From positions 868,001-932,000 of the forward strand of contig OX637628.1 in the NCBI GenBank assembly GCA_951802195.1: a stretch of 64,000 nucleotides of DNA, given 5' to 3'. Shown here in pieces: positions 22,170-33,345 of this stretch (position 1 is its first letter; every line of letters starts with the position of its first letter). Source of the stretch: Tausonia pullulans (lineage: Eukaryota > Basidiomycota > Tremellomycetes > Cystofilobasidiales > Mrakiaceae). Made by a program: the position numbers and the translations under genes. The notes below the pieces were generated by a model, which was not told the DNA's origin, did not search any database, and was given only the letters and a program-made list of their open reading frames with translations.

Positions 22170-25100
22170 TTAGGCGGACGCAGCGGCCCGGGCGCTAGCC
22201 TTGCTGGCCATGAGGTTGAGGGCGGAGCCGGCCTAGATGCGAAGGAAAGGATGATCAGCGACCGAGCATGAGCAGAGCGGGATGACAGCGAATGAGCTTA
22301 CCTTGAACCACTCGATCTGTCCGGCGTTGAAAGTATGCGAAACCTCGATCTTGTCGACCTCGCCCGACTCGTGCTTGATCTCAACCTCGAGGTTCTTGCC
22401 CTCAGCGAAAGTGTCGAGGCCGAGGATGGAGATCTTGTCGGTGGGCTTGACGAGGTCGTAGTCCGAAGCCTTGGTGAACCAGAGGGGGAGCATACCCTGC
22501 TTCTTGAGGTTGGTCTGTGATAGACGTGAGATGTCAGTGGGAGAAATGCAAAGGAGAGGCAAGGGACAAATGACGCACCTCGTGGATACGAGCGAACGAG
22601 CGGACGATGACGGCGGCACCTCCGAGGAAGCGGGGCTCGAGAGCGGCGTGCTCGCGAGAAGATCCCTCTCCGTAGTTCTCGTCACCGATAACGACCCAGG
22701 GGACGCCGTTCTCGCGGTAGTAAGCCTGGGAGGAGACACGAGGGAGGAGAGGGTTCAGTCAAAGAACAGAGGGCAGGGGCGGGGGGGAAAGGGGCGAGAT
22801 AGAGAGAAAGCGAGCGCGCCACTCACAGCGACAGCCGGGACAGAGCCGAACTCGCCGGTGATCTGGTTCTGGACCGAGTTGGCCTTGCCGTTGGCCTCGT
22901 TGATAGCACCGATGAGGCAGTTCTGCGAGATGTTCTCGAGGTGGCCACGGTACTTGAGCCAGGGTCCTCCAGCGGAGATGTGGTCGGTGGTGCACTTGCC
23001 GACGGCCTTGATGAGGACGGGGGCGTCGGTGATGTTCTTGCCGTTCCACTTCTTGAAGGGGGTGAGGAGCTGGAGACGGTCCGAGGTAGGGGAGACCTTG
23101 ACCTGGACGGTCGAGCCATCAGCCGGGGCGGCCTGGTAGGTGTCCTCACCGGCGTCGAAGCCCGAGGGCGGGAGCTCCTTGCCAGAAGGCTCGGAGAACT
23201 TGAAGGGCTTGCCGTCCTTGCCGGTGAGCGAGTCGGTGAGCGGGTTGAAGGTGAGCGAACCGGCGAAGGTCATGGCGGTAACGATGTCAGGCGAGGCGAC
23301 GAAGGCGTGGGTGGCCGGGTTGGCGTCGTTGCGACCGGTGAAGTTACGGTTGTACGAGGTGATGATCGAGTTCTTGGTACCCTTGGGGACGTCCTGGCGG
23401 TCCCACTGTCCGATGCAGGGTCCGCAGGCGTTGGCGAGAACGACACCGCCGACCTGCTCGAAGGTGTCAATGACACCGTCGCGCTGGATGGTGGCGCGGA
23501 CCTGCTCGGAACCCGGGGTGATGGTGAACCTGGACTTGGTGGAGAGTCCGTGGGAGACGGCCTCGGCGGCGATGGAGGCCGAACGGGTCATGTCCTCGTA
23601 CGACGAGTTAGTGCACGAGCCGATGAGTCCAACCTTGAGCTCCTCGGGCCAGTTGTTCTCCTTGACGGCCTGAGCGAACTTGGAGATGGGGGTGGCAAGG
23701 TCGGGGGTGAAGGGACCGTTGACGTGAGGCTCGAGCTCGGAAAGGTTCTGGGGAGAGGCGGGGAGCGACGAAGGTCAGTGCCCGTGATGCTAAATGAGAC
23801 GAGGAAAAAGAGCCACGACATACGATGGTGATGACCTCGTCGTACTCGGCGCCCTCGTCGGGCTGGAGGTTGGCGCCGAACGACTTGGCGTAGGCAGCGA
23901 TCTCCGAGCGGTCGGTAGCCTGGAGGTAGCGCTCCATGCGGGAGTTGTAGGGGAAGACGGAAGTGGTGGCACCGATCTCGGCTCCCATGTTGCAGATGGT
24001 GGCCATTCCAGTGCACGAGAGCGACTCAACGCCAGGACCGAAGTACTCGATGATCGCGCCAGTTCCTCCCTTGACGGTGAGGATGCCGGCAACCTTGCAG
24101 ATAACGTCTGGTGAAGAGAAGAGAGAAAAGGGTCAACGGCGGCAAGGGGGAGGGAGACAGACATAGGAGATGGGCTCGCTGCTCACCCTTGGGGGTGGTC
24201 CATCCGCCGATCTTGCCCTCGAGACGGACACCGATGACCTTGGGGCACTTAAGCTCCCAGGGAATGTCGGCCATGACGTCGACAGCGTCGGCTCCTCCAA
24301 CACCGCAGGCAATCATGCCAAGACCTCCGGCGTTCGGGGTGTGCGAGTCGGTTCCGATCATGAGACCTCCGGGGAAGGCGTAGTTCTCGAGGATGATCTG
24401 GTGGATGATACCCGATCCGGCCTTCCAGAAGCCCATACCGTACTTGGCGGTAGCGGTGGCGAGGAAGTCGTAGACCTCGCGGTTGAGGTCGTTGGCACGG
24501 GCGAGGTCCTTGACTCCGCCGACCTGGGCCTCGATGAGGTGGTCGCAGTGGACGGTCGTCGGGACGGCGGTCTGGGGAAGACCGGCCGACATGAACTGGA
24601 GGATGGCCATCTGGGCGGTGGCGTCCTGGCAGGCGACGCGCTGTGGAAGACGAGGCGAGGAGCAAGGGAAAGAACGGGGCGGAGTGAAAAGTCAGAGAAG
24701 GGGTCCGGAACGCGGCGCGTGTCATTGGACGCGAGGGGGCGCGACTCACGTCAGGGCGAAGCTTAAGGTACGACTTTCCGCGAACGATCTCCTGCTCGTG
24801 GGGCTTGTCGAGGTGACCGTAGACGATCTTCTCGGAGAGGGTGAGGGGGCGGTTGAGCCTGGCGGAGGGCAGGGCAGGGGATGACGTAGGGAGCGTCTTA
24901 TCAGCCCGCTGTTTCTCTCGCCCCCTTCGGACGGAGAGATGAGGTCCAAAAACTGCTAGACTCACCGTCCACGGACGACCTCGAGGTTGTCCTCGATCCG
25001 CTGGTAGTTGATAAAGGCTGGAGGAAGCAACGCTCGCTCGTCAGCACGAGCCCGGCCTCTGGATGAATGCAAAGCGAGAGGGAGCCCGAGGAGAGAGCGA

Positions 25101-25374
25101 GAGGGGAAGGAGAAGAGAGCGAGGGCGCGCGCGGCAGGAAGGCCCCCTGCACTCGGCAAAAGCGTGCCCGCCCGACCCGGGTCTCTCTTCCTCTTCCTTT
25201 CTCTCCTCACTCTCCTCTCTCCTCTCTCTGTCTCGCGACTGGCGTCTGCTACTCACGGGTGCCCTTGTCGAGCTTGGACATGATGACCTTGGTGTCCCCG
25301 ATGCGCGGGGACAGGGTCGCCAGACCACGCTGCGAGACGTGCTTCAGGAGCGAGGAGGGGATCTTGTTGATCAT
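22170..25374 (-). CDS. ACO1: Mitochondrial aconitate hydratase
   Basis: Aconitase converts citrate to isocitrate in the TCA cycle with a [4Fe-4S] cluster. Nine exons (25374-25257, 25017-24966, 24858-24750, 24640-24187, 24107-23824, 23747-22827, 22725-22579, 22514-22302, 22232-22170) sum to 2361 nt, giving 786 residues, normal for fungi. The start [17 protein letters not shown] gives a basic amphipathic mitochondrial presequence. Seen are [58 protein letters not shown] and [23 protein letters not shown] (cluster Cys ligands), [16 protein letters not shown] and the C-terminal swivel domain. The ATG directly follows an acceptor-like cccttcag, so an intron in the 5' untranslated region is likely. 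Confidence 0.96.
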
Positions 25375-27432
25375 CTGAAGGGGCGTCGCGGTGATGCAGC
25401 GGGCGAGTTGAGACGGGAGGGAGCGATAGGGGGAGGGGGAGGAGATGGACAGCAGGGAAGAGGAAAGGACGACGGGTCAGCGATGGGTCCTCGTTCAAGG
25501 AGGGAAGGCAGGTGATTCGTCGAACAGGCGAAGGCTGCCACCCCGGGCTGTCCCTCCCCTCCCTGCCCGCTCTGGCTCGCTCTCGATGCTGCCCTTCCTC
25601 GCCTGGCAGGCTTGGATGGGCTGGCACCGAATGCGGGCACATGGGGAAGGGGGGCGAGGTAGGAGGGAAGCGAGGCGAGCGGACGCAGGATCCCTCGCCC
25701 TCTCGCTCTCCACCAGGGTTTCCTCCCTGTGCGCGGGCAGCGGCCGTGATGGGCGCGCCGTGGCGGGCGATGCCGGGCAGGCTGGCAGCCCACGACAGGG
25801 GACGGGAGGGAGGAAGGGGCGGAGGACAGGGCAGGGCGCACGAAGGAGGGAGTATGCGGTGGGCGGGGGGAGAAGAGGAGGGCTGACCTTCGAGGGAGGG
25901 GGGAGAGGAGGAAGAAGGTCGACGTCGAGAGGAGCCTGCAACTGAAAACGCGCCTGCTGGTTGGCCCGTTGGACTCTCGCGAGGAAGCGGCCGGCCGACG
26001 AAAGGCCATCGGCGTTGGCTTTCCGACGCGTCCCCTACCCCGCGATGCTCTCTTTTCTCGACGACCTTCAGCCCCACACCCCGGGCCGGCACTGCCTTCT
26101 GCCAGGAGAGGGCAGCCAGGCAGGGGCGGGATCCCGACTCCGGATCATCCATCTGTCGTCCGCTCTCGCGCGCGCCCTGGCGTTGCCCTGTTGGCCACAC
26201 CGCTTCGTCCAGCCCGCCGCTTCAGACCGACGCTGCGGCAGATTGGACAGCCAGGCACGAGGCCGCCACGGCGACGAGGCTCCCCGCCCGCTTTACCCCG
26301 CTACCTCCTCTCTTTTTTTGCTTCCCCTCGCCTCCCGCCTGGTCACTCCTCTTCAGTAGTCCTCTCGCGCAGGGGGGGGAGGGGGGCAAGCACCCCCGGC
26401 TCTCTTGCCGAGATCGCCCGGTCTTTCCGCTCACCTCCGACCGGCGCCCGCGGAGTCGACCGTGCAGTTTAACAGGCAGCTCATTGGAGGATGGATGTTG
26501 TTGACGCGGCTCTGAGTGCAACAGCGGATCTCGGTGGCGGACGTCGTCGTCTCATCCTCGACGGGGTATAGATCCGGGGAGGGGCACCTATATCTACTGG
26601 GATCTCACTCATCTTCACACCAGCTACCTTCACCCACCCGCCTCATGCGACAGTGGGTTCCTCCGCGTCCCGGCTGAAAACGCCGCCGGTAATGACTTGT
26701 CAGAGCTGACCTCTCCATGCTAAGGTGCCTTTCCGTTCGGGCGGCGACCCGGGTCGGCAGCCTCCTTCGAGTCGGCGCCGTGATCACGGTTTTCTTTCTG
26801 GTTTTGCGAGCCCGTTGCCCGTGAATACCCCGTACCAAGATGTAGTTGTCGCTGGTTGTCTGGCATGACTGTTCTACAGCCCGCCTCCCGCCCTAGATCG
26901 ATGCCGATCCGCGATGTAGGTGGAAAGCTGGTTGAGCCAGCAGGTATTCACCATGTCCACACTTGCAGGACGACGCCACGACAGCGTCCGCTGCGCAGGA
27001 TAGACTGCACTGACTCAGTAGGGGATGACCTGTCAGTTGATGAGGGGCTACCCTCCCCGCAAAGAACGGAAGGCGCAAACCCTTCTGTTTCGTCTGGCAT
27101 GTAAGTCATGGATCAAGCCTGGGGGATGATATGACCCTATGAGAGACAGCGGGAGCGGGGGGGGGCGAAGAGGAGACGAGAGGGGCATTTTTTTTCCTTA
27201 GTAGGAATAACGGAAGGAGGAAGAGAAGGAAGGAGGAACAAGAGGGTGGAGAGGAAAGGGAAAAGAAACAAAGAATGCCACTCGCCGGGCGTTCGAACAA
27301 CTGATCGACATCCCTTCCTCCTCCAAGCTCCTCTGCCATCACATCCATCGAAAAAGGCTGTCAAAGACAGCACAATAGGTATAAGTATGCAACAGAACCT
27401 TTCTCTTCACAAGAAGCAACAATCATAGCTTA
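25375..27432. other. Gene-poor region upstream of aconitase
   Basis: About 2 kb. On the aconitase sense strand the first 900 bases are strongly pyrimidine-rich, which fits a long promoter and 5' leader with an intron ending just before the ATG. Long open frames here are Pro/Arg/Ser-rich composition artefacts on both strands. I see no domain. Confidence 0.5.
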
Positions 27433-27540
27433 GGAGATGTAATCAAGTGGTTACGATGATAGTTTCGAATTTCCTGGGCACGCCCCGAAATCGTCAGCTG
27501 TTGGCCTTTGGCCGCGTAGGTTCGAATCCTGCCATCTTCG
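27433..27540 (+). tRNA. tRNA-Ser(CGA) with a 26-nt intron
   Basis: A full cloverleaf can be folded by eye. The acceptor stem GGAGATG (27433-27439) pairs with CATCTTC (27533-27539), and the discriminator is G27540. A 3-bp D stem (ATC/GAT) follows. The anticodon stem ATAGT (27459-27463) pairs with GCTGT (27497-27501), with U33 at 27465, anticodon CGA at 27466-27468 and A37 at 27469. An intron at 27470-27495 follows position 37, as in eukaryotic nuclear tRNA genes. A long class II variable arm (27502-27515) and a T arm GTAGG-TTCGAAT-CCTGC complete it. The variable arm and anticodon both indicate serine. The intron contains CGAAA, which can pair with TTTCG around the anticodon. CCA is not encoded. 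Confidence 0.9.
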
Positions 27541-27543
27541 ATC

Positions 27544-27548
27544 TTTTT
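27544..27548 (+). terminator. RNA polymerase III T-run terminator
   Basis: Five T's start four bases after the tRNA-Ser discriminator, the usual Pol III stop signal. Confidence 0.75.
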
Positions 27549-28437
27549 CTCCCCCGCACCGGAGAGGGTTCACTCGAGACATTCAACTTGCAACTGCGAC
27601 AACGTGGTCGTAAAACGTAAAAGCTGAGAGAGGTGAGTAGCAGCACCTTTACGGTCCGTGTCACCGACATCCGGAGGGTTTCCTGGTCTCCAAGCGTGAC
27701 GTTAAGTCAACCCTTTTCCTGATAGGTTGTGAGCGCAGTGATTTATTCAACCTTGCGCTTCTTTAGGGACTCTGTGGTCTTTGCCCGCAGTGGAACCTCC
27801 GGGGGTGCGAGATTGGGCTCTTGAGCTTTACTGGGTTGCTGGATGCGGGTGAATGCTTAACCAACCCTCTCGGCCGCTGCCCGCTCTTGAACGATGTCTA
27901 CGTCGTCGTCCGCGCCTTTGGTGGCATCTCTCGCCCCTGCAACAGGGATCCTTTCCTTGACGCGATGTTCATCGCGGCGAACAGACCCACGTCGCCGGTC
28001 TCTTGACTTTCATCGCACGCGCGACGAGGGCTGACTGAAGCACACCATTTTTCTTTACATGAAATGCCTCAGACTTCATTTCCGCGGTCGTCACTCGAGG
28101 GGCTTCTCTCCTTATAGCTCAGACCGTGGTTGAAGTTCCCCTCACTCCAATCTCAATATCTGTGGTCTCTCCGGGTTATCCACTTCCATCTCCTTGGGAT
28201 CTTCATCCCGCTTGTGTCAGGGTTCCTCCATTATCGTGTCGTCCGTTTATTATTATTTTATCATCCATAAAAGACCATTCATGCCTGCCTGCGTCCCGCT
28301 TGCCAGATAGGCGAGCACACAGTTACTGCCGGAAGGGACAAGGAGGATCTGCACGTCCCCTTGCGACAGATACAATGCACAGACCAGCTCGAGATCTAAT
28401 GCGAAGTGAGTAAAGAGCACACGAGCGTTTTCTATCC
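27549..28437. other. Spacer between tRNA-Ser and the arrestin gene
   Basis: About 890 bases with no supported gene. A 47-codon frame starting near 27896 (MSTSSSAPLV) exists but has no domain and no splice partner. Confidence 0.45.
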
Positions 28438-31112
28438 TCAAGAGTACCTCGGTGGCTCCTCCACCGACCCCAGTTCTTCCTCCTCGTCCTCCCCGTCATC
28501 TTGCCCGAGCCCTGGAGCCTCACTGGCCCCCCTCCCATTCTCCTCCCCCGGCCCACTTCCACCAGCTCCCATGCCCCCATCCCTCGCCCTAGCAGCACCA
28601 GCGTAGCTCGGCGGAGGCGCACCTGCCAACAGCCTTCCGCTGCTCTCCCCGCCACCATCAGTCGGTGGCAGCATCTTCGAGGACACACCTCCCCCCCCTA
28701 GCGAGCCCGCTCTCGACCCCCTCCGTACAGCAGCAGTAGTGGCCGTCGCACCCCTACGCCGCGAGGGCGACAGCGGAACGGATAACAAGGACGCCTCGTT
28801 GAAGATCGGCGGGGGTGGATCGCCCGTTCCGAAGGTCGGAGGCGGGTCGTTCGGGTCGTCGACCCTCTGTCGAGGGCCACCGCCGTCTTCCTCGCTGCCG
28901 TCCCTCCGCAAACGGCCCCCCTCTGAAACGGCTGATGGTCCACCCCCCCCGCTCCCAATCGTGAGCTCATGCAAGAGGTTCTCCATCCTCTCCGCGGTGA
29001 TCACGCTCGGCGGTTCGCCCTCCGGTGGTGGGTCGACAGACGATGTGCTTGCGAAAGCGACGGAGACGGGTGGCGGGGGGTCTGAGAAGGTCTCGTAGCC
29101 ATCGTATTCCTGCCAATCTGGCGGAAGGCGCGCCGGGTCCTGGTCTATGGTGGGGGGCGATGGTGGTGGTGGAGCGGGAAGGCCGCCTGGTGGCGATGGA
29201 GTAGAGTGAAGGGGAGGCGAACGAAGATGAGAGGGGAGTCTAGAGAGAGAAGGGGCCAGGTCCCTCGCGATAGAGGTCGCTGGCGACAATGAAAGAGGAG
29301 GACCAAGGACAAAAGGCCGAGGCACGTCGGATCGATGGGAAGGTGGCATATAAGGCGAGACGGAGGCTGCCTCCGACTCGAAGAACGTCGGTGGCGGGGC
29401 TGAGGGGTGAGAAAGAGTGTCTGAAGCGTGAGGGGGAGGTGGGAGCTCGGAGAAGGGAGGTGGCTGTGCCTGATGATGGGCGACAAGGGAAGGAGGCGAG
29501 ACTAGGGGTAACAGAGGAGCCGGAGGTCCTACTTCCAGCCCACCGCGAATCGTCGGAAAGGGATCGCGGGCGACGAACGGCGGCGGCTCTTCTGGATCCG
29601 GAGACGCAGGTAGCGCCGGCCCAGCATCGATAGCGTGTCGGGCAGTGGGGTGGCTGCCGCTACCCTGGCCCTCGCGGATGGTCTCACCCTCCCATCGATC
29701 CCGCTCCTCCTTGGTCCGAGCTCGAGCGGTAACGGTGGATGTGGATGGCGAGACGAAGGAAGAAGGCGTCGAGACCGAGGCCGACTCGGACAACAACGGA
29801 TGTGGGTCGAGATCTCCGAGAACCTCGACTTCGCGCTCCACGTGGACCTCTTCAACGCCAGGTCCGACAAGACCGATGACGACTCTGAGCCAGAAGCGGG
29901 TCTCAATCCACTCGTTCGTCATGGACAGCCGCCGGGTCGACTGGGTGAGGTGGCCGCACGTGAGTTGGTAGGGCGACGACGGAGAGAGCGGCGGATGGAG
30001 GGAGAGCCGCAGTCGGATGGGCGAGATGGGTGAGAAGCGACAAGACGCGCCCGTGGTCGTCAGGAGCGTGGTGGATGAAGTGCGGTCCGATTGGGACGTG
30101 GCAACGGCGCCCGCCGTTGACGGGGAGGCGGATGACGAGGAAGGGCCGACGGCATGCACACCTGGCTTCTCGGTCTCCCTACTGCAGACTCTCACAACGC
30201 GCCGAAGCTCAGCACGGACGTTCCTGAGACCGACGCCTCGCTCGACCGCACTTGTATCAGGGACAGGGATCTCGACCCAGATGCCTAGTGTCTCGCTCTT
30301 GCGAACTCGGAGCCTGTCGAAGGGGAGTGCGATATCAGCAATACTCAATACGAGCACCTGAGCGCATTGAAGGCGTACTTTGGAAAGCCAATCTTGAGCG
30401 GAAGCCTCGCGATGGGGTGTATCACCTGCTGCAGGTCTGGCCGGCCGTCGGCGTCATCCTCGGCGATCCCCGCAGGACAGAGGTGGATTTCCATTGATTC
30501 GCGGATAGTCTCTCCTCCAGACGGAAGCGGAGGTTGAGTATTGGCTGATGTATCCTCTACAGTCTCGGATGCTGTCGCTGCTGCTGCCGACGATGAGGGC
30601 GGCGGGAGAAGGGCCAGGGAGGCGGTGAGAGTGTAGCTAAGTGCAATCGAGGGCTGGTGAACGCATTGTGGAAGGGACGTCGGGATGGGTATAGAGAAAC
30701 GCTGCCTCGGGATCAAGGGAGGCCTGGGGTCAGCCTCCCCTTTACCCTCCTCCGAGGACGTCGTAGTAGACTGAGGAGGCCACAGGAAGTGAGAGGTGGA
30801 GAAGAGAACGTAGGGGGTCGGGCTTGTCGGTGTGCATGCAGTCAGAACAAGCGAAACCTGAAGCGACTGGGCCCGAGAGGTGTCGCCCTTGAGGAGAAGA
30901 TCACCCTGAATTGATGCCCCCCTGCTAGAGAGGCCCAGAGATCCAGCGAGAAACGAGACGCTCGACGGTAGTGGCGCCAGCAGCAGCGAGGGCGGACCGT
31001 CATTCCCAGTCGCCGAAGGTGCTCTGTTGTCGTCGTCGTGGTCGTCGTGGTCGCTGCCGTCACCGCCCGGGCTCGTCGAGGACGCGTACGTCGGGGGCTC
31101 GGCCGAAGCCAT
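28438..31112 (-). CDS. Arrestin-related trafficking adaptor with PPxY motifs
   Basis: This is an alpha-arrestin of the ART/Rim8/PalF type, which links plasma-membrane cargo to a Rsp5/Nedd4 ubiquitin ligase. Two exons (31112-30358 and 30313-28438), separated by a 44-nt intron with a CTGAT branch-like site, join to 876 residues. The arrestin N-domain strands run from ASIQGDLLLKGDTSRAQSLQ to HPIARLPLKIGFPKYAFNAL, and the C-domain from RLRVRKSETLGIWVEIPVP to the segment ETRFWLRVVIGLVG. The second half is disordered and very Pro/Ser-rich. PY motifs for WW domains are seen at the extreme N-terminus (PPTY), near the C-terminus (PPSY) and two residues from the stop (PPRY). The gene is divergent from YTH1 with 471 bases between the starts. 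The exact ART subfamily cannot be decided. Confidence 0.82.
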
Positions 31113-31583
31113 GGGTGATGAGAGGGAGGGGGGGAGGAGGGTAGGAGAGATAACGTGGATAGTGGTCGTTGGCTAACAGGAGTCGCCCCTGGAGCTGACT
31201 GAGAAGCCGCATTGTGTCCCACGGGGATGGTGCGCACTCCCCATAAAACCAAAGGAACGGGCTGTCCCTGCCACATTCTTTTAATCCAGCCACTCGGAAA
31301 GATCTTCAGAGAATCTTTCGCGTTTGATGAGTCAAATAGGCGCAGTCGAAAGAGATGCTGGTGCGGCATCGCGGTCGTTGCTAACTAAGCAGGGCAGCTC
31401 GAAGCGCGCCGACGACTACCTCTCGTTCAGCCCTTGTCCTGTCTTCATCCCGACCACCACCACCTCCTTCGTCGCTCGCTGCCGGCCTGTTCTCCTGTCC
31501 TCGCTCCTTCTTTCATATTCGCCTTCCCTCTGGGGCCCCTCTTCTATCGTCCACTCTTCTCTCTCTCTTCTTCTTCTCCTGTC
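31113..31583. promoter_or_regulatory. Divergent promoter between the arrestin gene and YTH1
   Basis: A 471-base head-to-head spacer. The last 160 bases before the YTH1 ATG are pyrimidine-rich on that sense. No binding site could be named. Confidence 0.45.
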
Positions 31584-33136
31584 ATGTCGGCGACGTTTCT
31601 CCCACCCGAGGCGGCTGACCGGATCAAGCCGGACTTTCACCAAGTCAACCTTGACGTCGAGGGCTTCATCAAGACCAACTTGGGCATCAAGCTCGACAAA
31701 GGTACGTCTCGCTCTTTCACTGCGAGGGAAAGGAGAGTCGAACGCGACGGGGTCGACGCTCGTGTGCGCGTGCGTCTACTCCAGCATCAGCGAGACTGGC
31801 CCTTAGAATAGAAGTGTATATGGTCTCGGGAATCGTTGTTGTAGCTCGAGACATACATGGTCGTCCGGTTCACACATCGAGGAACACTCTGAGCGAACGA
31901 GCGCGACGCGTCGTGATCACGCGAACCCTTCCCTCCTTCCCGTCTTGCATGCCAGCTCTTCCCACAGCAAATTAATATCCCCTTCTTTCTACTAGACGAC
32001 CAAATCTGTCGCCTCGCTCTCTCCGGCGAGTGCCCACTCGGACCGCAGACGTGCCCCCTCCGACACACCCAACCTGCTCCCTCTAACTTCATCCCTCCAC
32101 CGCCGCTGCCCACTCACCCACGCGACCGGGAGCGGCTGAGCACCGTCTGCAAGCATTGGCTTAGAGGCTTGTGCAAGAAGGTATGTTGTGCGGTTCATTC
32201 GTCTGTATGACGGGCCGCTGACTCCACACAACGTGATTCATGGCAAACAGGGCGATCAATGCGAGTTCCTGCACGAGTACAATCTCCGCAAGATGCCCGA
32301 GTGCTACTGGCTATCCAAGTACGGCTACTGCTCGGCCGGCGACGAATGTCTATACTACCACCCGCTTGAGAAGAAACGAATTTGCGAGGACTACAAGCGA
32401 GGTTTCTGCTGGCTCGGTGGGTCTTTCGATGAGCTTTGTTGTGGCGTTCGACCTGTCAGCTGTGTACTGACACTCTACCTGCCCCTTACAGGACCCACAT
32501 GCCCTCGGAGACATATCGCGCAAACCCACTGCCCGCTCTACCTCGCCGGCTTCTGCCCCATGGGTCCTACTTGCACGCTCAGTCACCCAAAGCTCCCTCT
32601 GCCGGAGCTCGCAGCCTACCGCCCACCTACGCCGCCGCAGAAGGAAGTTCCTGGCCCTCCACCGCCCGGGTACGGCCGACACATGCTATTTGACCCGAAT
32701 ACCGTTGGTGGCTTTCAGCATCGTCGGTGGGAGGATCGCAGTGGCGGCGGTGGGGGGGGCGGGCGGGGTGGTTTCGGAGGAGGAGGAGGAGGAGGCGGAG
32801 GTGGGAGGGAGAAGGATCTCAGCACGGTGCTGTGCTTCAAGTGTGGGCAACAGTGCGTGCTCTTGCGTTTCTGCGGGAAGATTCGCGCTGTCACTGAGAC
32901 TGACCCTCTATCTCTTTCAGCGGTCACTTTGCCAACTCGTGCGTCGTCGTGTCCCCTCTCGCCTCTCTATGGAGATCGCCGCTGACGCCTTTTCTTTACA
33001 GATGCCCAAACCGCAACGTGCCGGGCAACCGTAAGCTTTCATCTTTTACGTCTCTTCCTCTCCCATCCCCATCTGCTGACATGTCCAACTCTCTGTAACC
33101 CTCTCAGGTGGCGGCCTCGACCGAACGGGCAACTGA
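31584..33136 (+). CDS. YTH1: Yth1/CPSF30 cleavage and polyadenylation factor
   Basis: This is the zinc-finger subunit of CPSF/CPF that contacts the AAUAAA signal in pre-mRNA 3' processing. Seven exons (31584-31701, 31996-32180, 32251-32416, 32492-32852, 32921-32938, 33002-33030, 33108-33136) sum to 906 nt, giving 301 residues. Five CCCH fingers are visible: CRLALSGECPLGPQTCPLRH, CKHWLRGLCKKGDQCEFLH, CYWLSKYGYCSAGDECLYYH, CEDYKRGFCWLGPTCPRRH and CPLYLAGFCPMGPTCTLSH. A Pro-rich and then a Gly-rich linker (near 32740-32800) lead to a C-terminal CCHC zinc knuckle, CFKCGQHGHFANSC, built from three exons. The His and spacer residues sit on an 18-nt exon. The protein ends LDRTGN. Confidence 0.95.
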
Positions 33137-33345
33137 TCGTTCCATTCTGTTTCCTGCTTTGCCCACGTGCATCACATCCCCACCCTCTTCTGCAACACTC
33201 GCTTTCCCTCTTTTACTATCTCATGTTGTATCAAGCCCGAAAAGAAAGTCGTCATGAGGTCATGAGATTTCGTCCCTCGTCCATGTCTCTACGGAATGAT
33301 AGTCTCAGATGATGAAATAGCGAGCGTAGCAAGGAAAGGCACCGT

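Noticed and set aside
22941-24766. Plus-strand frames of 200-300 codons opposite aconitase
   Set aside because: They are antisense shadows of a high-GC, codon-biased gene: rich in Gly, Val, Glu and Asp with no recognisable fold.
25375-26250. Long open frames of 130-315 codons on both strands upstream of aconitase
   Set aside because: They are Pro/Arg/Ser-rich with no domain. The G+C and pyrimidine bias removes stops by chance.
27896-28040. 47-codon ORF starting MSTSSSAPLV
   Set aside because: No domain, no intron partner and no composition signal beyond chance.
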